A DNA stretch of 64,000 nt from Pleurostoma richardsiae. Its lineage: Eukaryota > Ascomycota > Sordariomycetes > Calosphaeriales > Pleurostomataceae. Location: the NCBI GenBank assembly GCA_030052745.1, contig JANBVO010000061.1:62001-126000 (forward strand), in the 5' to 3' direction. Below are positions 34,139-46,100 of this stretch, piece after piece. The translations under genes and the position numbers were made by a program. Each line of letters opens with the position of its first letter. The first letter of the stretch is position 1. The notes below the pieces were generated by a model. That model was not told the DNA's origin. It saw nothing but the letters and a program-made list of their open reading frames with translations, and searched no databases.

Positions 34139-36596
34139 CTACACATATACCTGCCGTATGAATCTGTCCGCCTCGCATATGATTCTTAGGCTCTGGTCCA
34201 CCGAGGGCGAGCTCGGCTCCCCAAGAGCCGCTTGCCATTCTTCGAGTAGCTGACTCAAGTGAAACCCAGCGGATAGCACCCCTGGCTCGATCAGCCCTCT
34301 TAGCTTCGGCACACGGCAGGCAGCGAGCAGAACCAGCATCGCCCCAGCCATTCTAATTGATTACGGCTGTTAGCTCTACGATGGAAAGTCGAGACGTCAA
34401 AGAACACTTACGAAAGAGAGCAGATCCAGGTATCAACCAGCACCGTCTGAGAGAAGCCTCGCAGATTCAGGATGTGCAACAAACAGGCGTCCAGGCAGGC
34501 CTTGCAGTTCTTCAGGACCTCTTGTGAGGGTGCAGTGGCGCTCATTCCGTCACGACCGCTCCCGCTCCCGCTGAGCATCCACATGAGATAGGGCCGGTAG
34601 ATGACGGACCGGCACGTAAGGTAGCGTTGCCGGAGGAAGCCACCGGCCTCGGTTGCAGTGGCCTCGCGGTCGACGCTGAAGGAGAAGGCGGCGGGGAGCA
34701 CGTCCCGCCACTCGTCGAGCTGGTGGTTGAGTTCGGCTACAACGTACGGGAAGCGAGCCTGGTCGAGCGAGGCGCCGGTACTTCGGGCGTAGAGGAGCTG
34801 GTGGACGCGGTTCAGCAAACGGCGCATGGAGACGCAGGCGAGAAAGTAGAGTGACGACTGCTCTTCCTCCGATGCCGTAGCATGGGTGTGGTAGGCGCCT
34901 GGTAGGGGTACGGACGACTCAATCCGCGCAATGCCCGACTGGGGGAGCGCAGATAGCTCCGCCAGATAGTCACTGTATCGTCCAGGTTAAGCTGGTATTC
35001 CGAAACGGAAGACAAGCACAAGGAGTGGTCGCCACTTACCTTTCGAGTATGTAGCAGGACCAGAAGATCCTCCGGATCCTCTCTTGGTCCTCCGCCGTCT
35101 CCGCAACTGCTGGATAAGAGAGCAGTAGGAGACACTTCGCTGACGCGGCGTTGATATGCTCCCACGCCTGGAGAGGCCTGCGGAGAAATGCGCAGTACAT
35201 GCTGAACAGTTTAGCGTACCGTATCGGACAGGCCTCACGGAGGCCATAGGGGGAGGCACTCACGCGGCGAAGAAGAGGCAATGGGTAGCAACCGAGCTGA
35301 CTTCCATGTGCGCTACGAACAGCCTCTTTAGTGCGCTCTCAAAATATATCGCTGCGAGATCCCTCCTTGCTGTGCGACGCTTCCGCTCCTCTTCGGTCAG
35401 CGGGGCCCCGCTGGATAAGCCTGCGACGACTTGGCTAGCGCAGCCGAGGGCCATGGTCAGGAGCGAGAGGCAAGCGGCTGAGCTCTCCTCCTCGAGCACA
35501 CCACTCGCGACCATGGCACGAGCGATGTCGAGTTGCCGCCTAGACATGGTGGGGTACCAGAAGTTGACGGTGTGCTCGAAGGAGTCAAGGATAGAGTCGA
35601 CGTCCTCGGCGCTGACGTACGGATAGATGGATTTCGGCCGCGTCTGAACGGCCGGGCGGGCCTGCTCGAGCTGAAAGATTGAGACATAATCGCTTCTCAG
35701 AGAAGGAAAGCGGTCGAAATGCGGCCACTGGAGCACCGATTCGGTGGTCGAGGTGTGCATGGAGTCCAGGACCGCATTCTCGAAGCTGTTGCTGAGGCCA
35801 TTGGCGGCATGGGGCTCGCTGATAGGCGTCCGGGGATGCTGCTGGTGCACCTGCACGGAGTGATGCGCGTCAGACAGCGGAGACCCCGAGAAAGAGGCCG
35901 AAGATGCTGGGATGGCGGGAGATCGGAGGGATGATGGGCGTTGCTCAAGAAGAGGAGATGTTGCCTAGTGGACCCATGTTAGGAGGCGTGCCCAGCGACG
36001 ATGCCGCCGGCAGAACGGGACTGCAGTGCTGCATGGACTGACTATGCTGGTGTTGATCTCGCTGAGAAACTTCTCTATGCGCGTTATTCCCTCGAGGATA
36101 AGATCACTCTTTCCTCGCCTAGACCAAGGTCAGCGTCTCGCTCACCAGCCAGTGGCAGTCAGTCAGGATGCTTGAGCATACGAATTCGCTTCCGAGCCAT
36201 AGGTGCAGGCCTGGTCGGATACAGAGCACGAGGCGCACGGCGTGTTGCCGTCGCATCTGGCCGGGCGAGTGGTGTCAGTGATCCAATCACTCTGTCTTCC
36301 ACCGAGACGAGCGCGCCAATGCCATAATCGGACGGGCCGACGAACCTGATCTTGCGGGCTCTGCAAATATCACACTAGCAACGGCACCAGAGTTAGAGAT
36401 GATCGTGCTACGTAGCGAGGCGCAAGGAACACGAGAGGGATGACGAGGTCTGATCACGACAGCCTTCCCTTCCCGCTTGCTGCGAGGTTGAAATGACGCC
36501 TTCTCAGCTTGGATCCCCGTCAGTTGGGATTGTGCTTACCGCGTGCGACGTGCGCAGCCTCTTCCTGTTCGGCTCAACAGGCCCGCTTGCCTCCAT
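34139..36596 (-). CDS. Zn2Cys6 transcription factor with fungal-specific TF domain
   Basis: Nuclear regulator of 616 residues assembled from eight exons: 36596-36540, 36374-36346, 36256-36182, 36118-36043, 35964-35264, 35177-35040, 34972-34412 and 34352-34139. All phases close. The zinc cluster is split over three exons (HA|CDICRARKIR|CDGNTPCASCSVSDQAC). A helix (SDLILEGITRIEKFLSEIN) and a Ser/Pro/Gln-rich linker follow. The fungal_trans domain runs from about residue 190 (SFEHTVNFWYPTMSRRQL) through LQAWEHINAASAKCLLLL and RRIFWSCYILESDYLAELS. Exon 8 supplies the closing helices (MLVLLAACRVPKL). The fourth intron (36042-35965) has a GTCAGT donor and itself reads as a Gln/Ser-rich peptide, so it might sometimes be retained. 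No obvious target beside it; the lactose gene pair is 3 kb away. Confidence 0.8.
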
Positions 36597-37646
36597 CGTG
36601 GAAAGGGAGCACTGCCATTTGACGCCTCGATCCGAGGCGGACCGACGCAGGCGACACGTTCCTTTGCCGAAGGAGAGAAGCGAGGGAAATCCGGGGCGTA
36701 GTACGCTTAAGACCCTGAGGACCACTGCGGGGAAACGGCGGCACCGCCCTTCCTTGGTCCTTCCGGGCTCCAACAGGGGTGGTGCGTTCGACTTCGGGGG
36801 GGTGTCACGGGCAGCGGGCTGGGTGATGGGTGCTGGGCGCGCTTGGGTGCTCAGGTGCTTGGGCGGCCTGAGAGGCTAGAGAGCTGCTGCTGAGGCACGG
36901 AGGCCACGCTTTGGCCGTCGGTGCAACTCGGTCCGCGTTAGTGCGGAGGAGGTGGTGTGTGTACGAGGTCGCAATATGTACTAAATATGTGCTCCAGGGA
37001 CGCAGGTCCAGCGTCGCTTTGCGCCGGGTTAACAGGGGGGAATGGGGAAGGTGGGAAACCTGATACGATGCTGTTATCGATATATGCGGCCCATATCTCT
37101 GCTCGTGGTTTCGACCTGGGCGTTTCGACTCTTTGAAGCGCCCCCCTTCGAACCTCATATCTCTGGGCTAGGCATGCGGAGACTCTCTTCGTATCTGGAA
37201 GAATTTGCGATTTGCGACTACTGCTGCGTGCCCACAGCCCAATGACGAGCGGGCGCCGGCAAATGCCGGTTTAGCACAGGTGATCAGGCATTTGCTCCTC
37301 GTGCTACCCCTGACTCGTCTAGCCTCCTTCTCTTAACGGGAAGCCCGATCAGCTGAAGCCATGACCATCCCCGACCAACTTGGTTTAGACTCCTCAACAG
37401 TTGCGGCGGAAGTTGATTCCACCTGTGATATCCCAAGGATCTCCTGCGGGTTCCTTCTGTCAACTCAACCCGACAGATCTCCACCCCTGCTACACAAACG
37501 GCCCCAGCCATTGGCGCTGCACTATGACGAGCTGTTGAAATGATGCTTTTAGGACTCCTGAACCCCTGGCCAAATGCTGAATGCACAGAGACGCTATCTC
37601 CCTCCCCGTACTAGGCCTCCTCGTCCCTACCTCGTGCGGCATCCCA
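36597..37646. other. Intergenic region, no supported gene
   Basis: Upstream region of the regulator and 3' flank of the MetE-like gene. GC-rich near 36600-36900, with open frames that carry no recognised features. Confidence 0.5.
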
Positions 37647-39015
37647 TTACGGCTCGCCCCAGATCTCGTCGGCGATCTTCCTGACCAGCGACAGCTTCGC
37701 CTTCTCGTCTTCGAGGGAGAGGGGATAGCCGCTCTCGTGGGTACTGAAGCCGCACTGGGGGCTGACGCAGACGCTCTTTAGCGCTTCCTCCTTGGACTCG
37801 CCTCTGCCCTCCGCGACGAACTCGGCGGCGCGGTAGATGCGCTTCTTCATCTCCTCCTTGTCCTCGAGTGCGCGCAGCTTGGTGCTGATGACACCCACCA
37901 CAACGTTCCTGCCCTTGGGCAGGAACTTGAGCGGCTCGAAGCCGCCGGCGCGCTCAGTGTCGTACTCGAGGTAGAAGGTGTTGACCTTGAGGTTCTGGAA
38001 CAGCTTCTGGGCAATGATGTCGTAGGCACCCTCAGCGAAGTGTCGCCCGCCGACTGTGCAGGAAGGAATACTTGTCAGCCGCCTCTAGCGCACATCACGG
38101 GTCAGCAACGAATCAATGATCCAACTCACTGAAGTTGCCACGGCACAGGTGCACGCCGGTGTGCATGTCCGCCGGGATCTTGGAGATACAGTCATTGTAC
38201 AGGCCAATGTAGGCGTCCAGAAGATCGTCGACGGTGCCGATGTTGTCCTTGTCGTCAGCCCAACCCTGGCGGAACTGCTGGGAGCAGAAGTCTGTGTAGA
38301 GGCGCAAGCACGGCCTTGTCAGCGAATGCACGTTTTCCTCAGATGCCTCAGTCAACCCTCCGGAGATGGACTCACAAGCCAGACCTGGGTCGTCGAACTG
38401 CACGTTCCTCAGGCCGGCCTTGTACAGCATGTCGAGCTCGGCCTGGTAGACCTTGGCCACGTCCTTGAAGTACTCGGCGTCGCTAGAGTAGGCGTCGGCG
38501 GTGTAGGCCTTGCCCTGCTTGTAGCGCATGTGGAACCAGGCCGGCGTAATCATGGTCAGCTTGATGTCCTTCCACTGGTCCTCGGGGAGGCTCTGCTGGA
38601 CCAGGCGCAACTCGTGCAGGTTGCTGACGCTCTTAGCCGGGTCGTGGTGCAGCTTGGCGGCGGCGATGACGGAGTCGCCGGGCATGACCTGGCGGTCCTT
38701 CTCGATCAGCGACACGACGTCCGGGTGGTACAGGCGGAACATGGAGGCGTCAGCCTCCTGCAGCGCCGTAGTGCCCTCGAACTCATCCCACATCAGGCCC
38801 CAGAAGCGCGTGCGGTTGTACTCGCCGCTGGTGACGGCCCGGAAGCCGAGATCGCGCTGCAGCTTGACCACGTCGGCGACGGCCTCCTTCTCGACGGCTT
38901 CCAGACCGGCTTCGGCGGGCGACACACCCTTGTCACGGATCGCCTCGCGCACCGAGAGGAGGCTCTGTGGCCGCAGGAGCGAGCCCATATGCTCGGCTCG
39001 GAACGGAGGAGCCAT
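37647..39015 (-). CDS. MetE-like (cobalamin-independent methionine synthase C-terminal family) protein
   Basis: Member of the UROD/MetE barrel family, related to the catalytic C-terminal half of methionine synthase. Exons 39015-38376, 38291-38130 and 38053-37647 give 402 residues, about half a full MetE, as usual for this stand-alone fungal family. The barrel starts RAEHMGSLLRP; zinc ligands of MetE are kept as His-x-Cys in VHLCRGNF (split by intron 2) and a Cys in VSPQCGFST. The missing N-terminal folate domain argues against ordinary methionine synthesis; it probably moves a methyl or other alkyl group to a thiol, substrate unknown. The frame is open upstream to 39486, but homologues begin at the ATG chosen here and the upstream part covers a TC-rich leader. 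Confidence 0.88.
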
Positions 39016-39944
39016 GGTCACTGTGGGCGGTGGGCGGTGCTGCCGAGCAGAAAGCGCCGGGAGGAAAGGAGACGGAGAGGGACGGAGGCTTGGAGAGGTA
39101 GGTATGTATGTACAGTACAGCACAACAAGGTGAGGGAGGCACAGAAACAATGGAACTGGCGAGCAAAAGAGTCCGAGAGAAAAGCCACCCCCGAAGATCT
39201 CTCCGAGTCTCTCTCTCTCTCTCTGTCTCGCCAGGCGCGCGGGGCAAAGGTGGGGTTCTTCAGGGTTTTTGCATCTCGGCCCCGCCTTTTGCCCTCTTTC
39301 CGAGATCGCTTTCTTCGGCAGCTGCGCCAGCTGCGCCGCCAGTTTCTTCTCCTTTCCTCGCCTATTATCCCCTCGCTCATTTTCTATTCCCGGGCACTCA
39401 TCATCCAATTCTATGACCGAACCAATGAGAGCGTGTGTGCGTGAGAGCATGAGGAGTATGAGAGCGTAACTCCGGCATGACAGCACATTTCGACTCTTTT
39501 CAAGGAACGGTACCTAAAGTGGCCAAGGCATCATTATTGTCACGCGTTGTATCGTCTCTCCCGTACGGGCTTCCTGAGCAGAGAGATGTGTGGTCAAGTG
39601 CACGGAAGTGATAGGGTAACAGACTGCCGCGATCAAGATACGTATAGTTATTGTCCAGTCTATAACTAGGCAGGTAGGTGAGCGGCAATCGAGTGTTGAG
39701 GCAGCGAGAGTAGACAGCGCTACGAAGCCCTGGAGGGATCAGTCTAACGCCGTTCAACTCAGAGGATGCGACTATTGGTTTCTGCAACCAGCATGTATAT
39801 TTCGACTATATAGATGTATTATGACTAGTGAGTTAGACAGTCCGCGACACCTCCACCACCCACTAGGTTCGCGACTGCCTGTGAGACTTGAACCTCCTTG
39901 CGTGACTTGAACCTGTGGTTCGCCTCGGCAGCCTGCGAGCGTGC
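39016..39944. other. Intergenic region with TC microsatellite
   Basis: Promoter and leader of the MetE-like gene plus the 3' flank of the permease. A (TC)n run lies at about 39207-39224 in the likely 5' leader. No other gene seen, although the upstream frame of the MetE-like gene stays open across part of it. Confidence 0.5.
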
Positions 39945-41984
39945 CTAGACTGCCTCGACGACCTTCTCATGAGGAACCGCCAGTGTATTCAGGACGGTCC
40001 TTGCGTCCCTCTTCTCCAGACTCTTGGTGACCGGGTTCTTGGCCTCAAACACCTCCGCCAGCTCCTCCAGTGTACGGTCCTTGGTCTCCGGGAAGAAGAA
40101 GTACATGAAGACACACTCGAAAAGGTCCCAGAAGACGAACACGAGATAGAAGTAGTAGTTGATCTTGTCAAACGCCGGGCCCGAACTGTACTGGATGACC
40201 GTAGACGCGCATGAGCTGGCGAAGTTGCCCAGTGCCGTGCCCTTGGCCCGCGTCGCGGTCGGGAGGGTTTCGGCAATGTACATGGACTGCAGAGGCGTCC
40301 AGCCGAATGAGAAGACAATGCCGAAGATGAAGATGAAAGCAACGGTCGTGTTGGCTGCCGCAGTGGCGTTCGGGTTCTCCGTCGCCATCTTAGAGGTGCC
40401 CGTAATCACGGCGAAGCAGCAGGAGCAGAAAACGATCGAGTAGAGGAGCAGCGGTCGGCGTCCGATCACGTCGGTCATCCGAGCACCCAGGATGGCACCG
40501 AGGAAGCAGAGGGCAGGGTTGATGCCGTTCAGGGCCAGGACCTAGAGAACTCAGGTTAGGGCACCTACAAAATGGAGGGATCTATTTTGACAAACCTTGT
40601 GTTCCTCGGTGATTCCAGCCGAGCGAAGCATGGCCGGTAAGTAGTAGCTGCTCAGACTGTTGCCGCTGAGCTGTCCAAAGCAGGCCATACCAATCACGCA
40701 GATCAGCCTGCGGCGGGCGCTGTGGGTGTTCCAGAGCTCGTGGTAGTCCCACCACTTCTTATCCGAGGCCTCGCTGGAGATCTGCTTGGCCATCTCCTTA
40801 AGCTGCAGCTGCACCATCGGGTGATCTTCTTGTCCCTCGCCATGATATGTTGCGAGCACCTTCACGGCCTCATCGTGGCGGTCCTGAGCAACCAACCATC
40901 GCGGGGACTCCGGCAGAAAGTAGACGCCGAGTACAACGATTCCAGAGGTGACCATCTGGACCCAGATGGGGATTCTCCACGCGTCGCTTGAGTCCAAGTA
41001 GCTGCACCCATAGACGACCCAGCTGGCGATAATGGAGCCAATATACCTTCCCAGTGACCAGTCAGCAGGGATATTTGAGCATTAGGGGGGAGAAATCAAA
41101 GAGGCCAGGTCGGGAAGACGTACCAGGTGCAATTATACAGCCCAGTCAGTGTACCGCGCCATTTAGGATGAGCCAACTCGCTGACGTAGCAAGGGGCAGA
41201 GACGCAGCAGAACGACACGCCGAATCCGAGCTATGTTGGGTATTAGTTAATGAATTGTACGCTGCTACACGATGTTTTCAACGCTTACAATGAATCGACC
41301 GGCAAGAAATTGTCCACGACCAGTAGACGGAGCCTGCACGCATGTGCCAACAATGACAAGCAATGAACCAGTGAACACTATGCTGCCGTTAGTATATCGG
41401 GAAGAATATCATAGGCCAGAAGTCTAGGGAGGCTTACTGCCCCAGCGGCGTCCGAGATAGTCGCTGTAATCACGATCGTCAGAATTGAGCCTCCTGCAGT
41501 TATCATATAGCGCGGTCGGGAAGGGTGAGACTCACTTCACGGGTCCAGTGAAGAAGACGGCCGCGATGGAACCAATGTTGTACATGGCAAAGACGATACC
41601 AGTTGAGGAGCCTGCCACGGTCCTGAGAAATGGATGGATCAGCATGGGTGTGTTGGTGAGCGTATGAATGGGTATGCTCACATGTGGAAGTAGCGCTGAT
41701 AGGAGGTCATTCCGTTAAGTCCTGCTCGACATTCAGCATCTGCTGGGCTTCAGGAAAGTCGGGTGTGTGTTCTTACCTCCCATCAGACTTCCATCATAGC
41801 CATTGAGACAGCCGCACAGATATGCGACGGCCAACACGAGGTAGAGGCGAATGAGTTTCGGTGTCCATGGAGAGTACTGCTTCTGTTCGACCTGGTGGGC
41901 GAGGTCGACAACAACATCAGCATCGTGGATGCCGTCATCATGGTGATCGACGGCACCACCTTTCTCGTCGGCGATGTTGGACAT
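39945..41984 (-). CDS. MFS sugar/H+ symporter, probable lactose permease (LAC12-like)
   Basis: Plasma-membrane sugar uptake protein. Eight exons close in frame to 534 residues: 41984-41777, 41721-41682, 41622-41536, 41463-41438, 41377-41289, 41230-41124, 41046-40596 and 40541-39945. Sugar-porter signatures are present: [16 protein letters not shown] in helix 1, GRRWGM after helix 2 (motif A), [12 protein letters not shown] after helix 6, and [11 protein letters not shown] after helix 12. An earlier in-frame ATG at 42026 exists; MSNIADEKG is the likelier start. Substrate assignment rests on context: the gene is divergently paired with a cytosolic GH2 beta-galactosidase, as LAC12 with LAC4 and LacpA with BgaD. 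Seven introns, one flanking a 26-bp exon, make automated models here error-prone. Confidence 0.9.
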
Positions 41985-42665
41985 GATAACAAAGGGTGCG
42001 TGTAAACTCGAGGACCTTTGTTGCAAGAAGGGCTCGATTATGTGCTTTGTGCAGGGGGTAGGGAAGAGATGTGGGCACGCCGGAAAACGAGATGGCCTGC
42101 GCGGCCTTTAAATGTTTTCTCAGCCTTGGCTGGGGATCTGGCAAGTTGCCTTCTCGGCTGCGATGCGCCGGCGAGCTGTTCAGGAGTGACGGCCTGTCTG
42201 GGCCGGAAGCTGCCTTCCCCGCATATCTACTTGCAGGTTATCGATCGCGAGAGCCACGCACTGAGTGACCCCCCACCGGTCGAGAGCGTGATGGAGTGGA
42301 CAGCGCGGAGTGCCGAGAATGCTGGGGAAAGGAGACCGGGGGAGAGCGTGGTGGTGCCAATATCCTGACCGGTAAGGTCAGGGGGGCGGCCCAGGCCGGG
42401 ATCCGCCAATCAGGCGCCGGCATCGTTTACGACCGTCGAACTTCCCGGCTCCGAGTTCCCCGAGCGCGCGGCTCCACTCTTGTCTCCCGAACTCGGGTTC
42501 CAAGAACCGCTCGCCGCTCGCGTGTTTCTCCACCGAGACGTGACGCTCCTGACACTAGAAGTTCTTTTCCTTCCAGACGTCCGTCGTTTCTGGTCCCGTG
42601 CTCTGTTCGCGCCAGCGCGCTATGGAAATACAGCAAGATTGATGATCTAGAATCTGATATTCGCC

Positions 42666-42682
42666 CGGGGGTCTCGGAGCCG
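42666..42682 (+). promoter_or_regulatory. Gal4/Lac9-type CGG-N11-CCG site (candidate)
   Basis: CGG and CCG are separated by exactly 11 bases with a T at the centre, the spacing bound by Gal4 and Kluyveromyces Lac9 dimers. It is a single copy in GC-rich DNA, where such a match can occur by chance. Confidence 0.2.
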
Positions 42683-42982
42683 GGCAACAAATCAGGTGAG
42701 GCCCTCGGCGAACCTCCTGCGTCGCCCCCTCGTCAACTTTCTCCAGACCCGTCTCGACGTCCACCCGCACAACTGCCCCGTGTCAGCTGGTCGACATGAA
42801 CCCCACAATGGCTGGAGAGGGGATCGCCGGCGCGTTGCAGCGCCATGTCCAAGTTGCCAAGGAACTGAGGCTCCAGTATCTGGCCCCCCCGCCGAGATAT
42901 TTGGCCGACGGAGCTACTACCCGATATTCCCGTAGTTCCCAGCGTCGCAGCAACCACATGGCGATCCATACATAGTGGTAAG

Positions 42983-42989
42983 TATAAAA
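42983..42989 (+). promoter_or_regulatory. TATA box of the beta-galactosidase gene
   Basis: TATAAAA, 179 bp before the ATG at 43162, followed by a C/T-rich leader. Confidence 0.5.
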
Positions 42990-43161
42990 GGCGTAGGAGT
43001 GTCAGGCAAGTAAGCAGTCATGTGTATCGCCCGTTCATGTCCGAGAGAGGAACCGCCTTCCTCAGTCCTTCTTTCAAACCGCTGAATCTCTCCCCCAGAG
43101 TCCAACCTTACACCTCTGAGCCGCCATATTTTCTGGTTGACTCCTCCCTTATCTGGCTTCA

Positions 43162-46100
43162 ATGGGCGACGCCATGGCTCCCAGAGGCATCCCTTTACAA
43201 GAGGAGGATGGCAAGCCAGACTACTGCAATGAGTCTGTGTTCCGCAGAAACTGCCTCCCTACTCGCTCCTACTTTATCCCCGAAACCAATTTGCTCCTGA
43301 ATGGCGCCTGGGACTTCCAGCTCGCCGCCACCCCACTTGATGCTCCGGAGCCGGACGCCGCTGTGGGCCCGGAGGGCTGGGGTAAAATCAATGTGCCCGG
43401 CCACTGGCAACTCCAGGGCCACGGGGTGCCGCACTACACGAACACCCAATTCCCCATCCCTACCTGCCCACCGTATGTGCCGACGGAGAACCCGACCGGC
43501 ACCTACCGGCGCTCGTTCTACGTTCCCTCTTCTTGGGACTCTAGCTCACAGTTGAGGCTGAGATTCGACGGCGTAGACAGCGCTTATCACGTCTGGGTGA
43601 ACGGGGTACTCATCGGGTACGCCCAGGGGTCACGGAACCCCTCCGAGTTCGATGTGACAGAGCATGTATCGCGCACTGCGGCAAATGAGCTCTTTGTGCG
43701 CGTCTACAAGTGGTCCGACGCCACGTACATCGAGGATCAGGACCAGTGGTGGCTATCGGGCATCTTCCGCGACGTCACTCTGATTGCGTTTCCGTCCGAG
43801 GCGAGGATCGAGGACTGGTTCCTCCGAACCGAGCTCGACAGCAAGTACGAGGATGCGACTCTCCATGCTGCTGTCGATGTTTTGAGCAAGGAGAAGGGTA
43901 CTCTGAAGCTCACCCTAACCGAGCTCCCGAAAAATGGTGGGGACGTCATTGGCACCGGCGAGGTCTCCCTATCCCCCGGCTCGAAAAAGCTCGAGCTCAA
44001 CCTTCCCGTCGACAGCCCCAAGAAGTGGACTGCTGAGACTCCTTACCTCTACCGCGTGCAGCTGACCTTGACGACGGCCAGCTCCCGCACCCACACTGTG
44101 ACCCAGAACATCGGCTTCAGGAAGGTCGAGCTGCTCAACGGCCTCATGTGTGTTAACGGGACGCCTATCCGCCTGCGCGGTGTGAACCGGCACGAGCACC
44201 ACCCATACCTCGGTCGGGCTGTGCCTTTCGACTTTGTTAAGAGAGACCTGCTGCTGATGAAAACGCATAACATCAACGCCCTACGGTGCAGTCACTACCC
44301 GTCGCACCCGCGCCTGTACGACCTCGCCGACGAGCTCGGCCTTTGGGTCATGGACGAAGCGGATCTCGAGTGCCACGGCTTCTACGACGCTGTGGCCCGC
44401 CCACAGGACATCCCTGAGGAGATGGACTACGAGGAGCGCAAGAAGCTCACTTTCCCCCAGGCCGCCAAATACACCTCCGACAACCAGAGCTGGCGTGCCG
44501 CCTACATCGATCGCATGGAGAGCCTGGTGCAGCGCGACAAGAACCATACCTGCATCATCGTGTGGAGTCTGGGCAACGAGGCCTTCTACGGTGCCAACCA
44601 CAAGGCCATGTACGAGTATGCTAAGAAGGTGGACCCCGGCAGACTGGTGCATTACGAGGGAGACGCCCACGCCGAGTCAGTGGACATGTTCAGCTACATG
44701 TACCCTTCGATAGAGCGCCTGACCAAGATGGCAGAGACCGCGGGTGTGGACAAGGACGGCAAATGGGAGAAGCCTGTTGTCCTGTGCGAATACGGGCACG
44801 CTATGGGAAACGGCAAGTTCTTTCCAGCTCTTTCTATGCCTAGCCGTGCTCAAGCTAACACTAACCTGCAGGGCCAGGATGGCTAGAGGACTACGAGGAG
44901 CTCTTCGAGAAGTATCCCAGACTCCAGGGAGGCTTTATCTGGGAGTGGGCCAACCATGGCCTATGGAAGGAGGAAGCCAATGGCAAGGGTTACTACGCGT
45001 ACGGAGGCGATTTCGGCGACAAGCCCAATGACGGCACCTTCGTCATGGATGGTCTCTGCTTCAGCACGCACCAGCCTACGCCGGGCCTGACGGAGTTCAA
45101 GAAGGCCATCCAGCCTGTCGGGTTCTCGGTGAAGGATGACAAAATCCTCGTGGAGAATAAGTACGACGTGGTCGATCTCGGGCATCTACAGGCCACGTTC
45201 AAGGTCGAGGAGTTTGGGGAACAGTAAGCAGGCCCTCCGCACACCTGTTCAAGCGTCATTGGCTCACATATACTGCCTCCAGGGCATCGCTCCTGTTGTC
45301 CGGACCCTTAGAGCTTCCTTCAGTCGGCCCGGGTCGGACCGGCGAGGTCGCCCTACCGTCATCACTGTCGAAGATAAAGAGCTCCGGTGAGCTCTACCTG
45401 ACGATCTCGCTGCATCTCCGCGACTCAACCCCTTGGGCGGAATTAGGCCACGAGATAGCGTGGTTCCAACACAAGCTGCCCAATACTATCACGGAACAAC
45501 GCGTCCTGTCAACGGCTCTCTCCCCGAGGGTTAATGTTTACACGTCCGGCACGTCCGTCAAAGTCTCCGGGCCCGAGTATACCTTCTCGTTCGACTCTGC
45601 GCGCGGCGTCATCACCGGCTGGAGCCGAGGAGGAACTTCTCTGCTCGAAGCGGATCCTATCACCGGCGCGGCAATCATCCCGTCCTTCTGGCGTCCGGCC
45701 ACCGACAACGACGTCTCCAATTCTCTGCCTTACTGGAAGAACTTCGGCGTGGACGCTCTCACAAGCCAGCTTCGGTCGTTCAGCGTGGACACATCGCACC
45801 CCGACAGGGCCATCATTAAGGCCCGGACCTTCATCAGCCCTCCCGTACTCGCCTGGGGCTGGGACTGCCATATCGAGTACACCATCTCTAACAGCGGCAC
45901 GCTGGCCGTCGCCGTCGAAGAGCTCATCCCCACCGGTTATGCTCCCACCCACGTGCCCCGGATCGGCCTCAACCTTCACCTAACTAGGGCTCTGGACAAG
46001 GTCCGCTGGTTCGGCCTCGGCCCTGGTGAGAGCTACCCGGACAAGAAGTCGGCACAGCGCGTTGGCGTTTGGGAGGCAGGATCGGTCTCTGAACTGCAGA

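Larger units (their letters stand above)
41985..43161. promoter_or_regulatory. Shared divergent promoter of permease and beta-galactosidase
   Basis: The 1.18-kb region between two start codons pointing away from each other is the natural place for common control by carbon source. It holds CCAAT at about 42406, a CGG-N11-CCG element at 42666-42682 and a TATA box at 42983-42989 for the beta-galactosidase. Part is very GC-rich with long open frames on both strands, which I regard as chance. Confidence 0.6.

Noticed and set aside
35965-36120. Two frame shifts in the eight-exon regulator
   Set aside because: An in-phase intron with a GTCAGT donor removes the problem without assuming any lesion, and all other junctions close.
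38116-39444. 442-residue plus-strand open frame
   Set aside because: Exactly antisense to the MetE-like gene; long antisense frames are common in GC-rich coding DNA, and the translated residues show no domain.
42296-42799. 167-residue frame in the divergent promoter
   Set aside because: Arg/Pro/Ser-rich, present on both strands as overlapping frames, typical of GC-rich non-coding DNA.
45509-45979. 156-residue minus-strand frame
   Set aside because: Antisense to beta-galactosidase exon 3.
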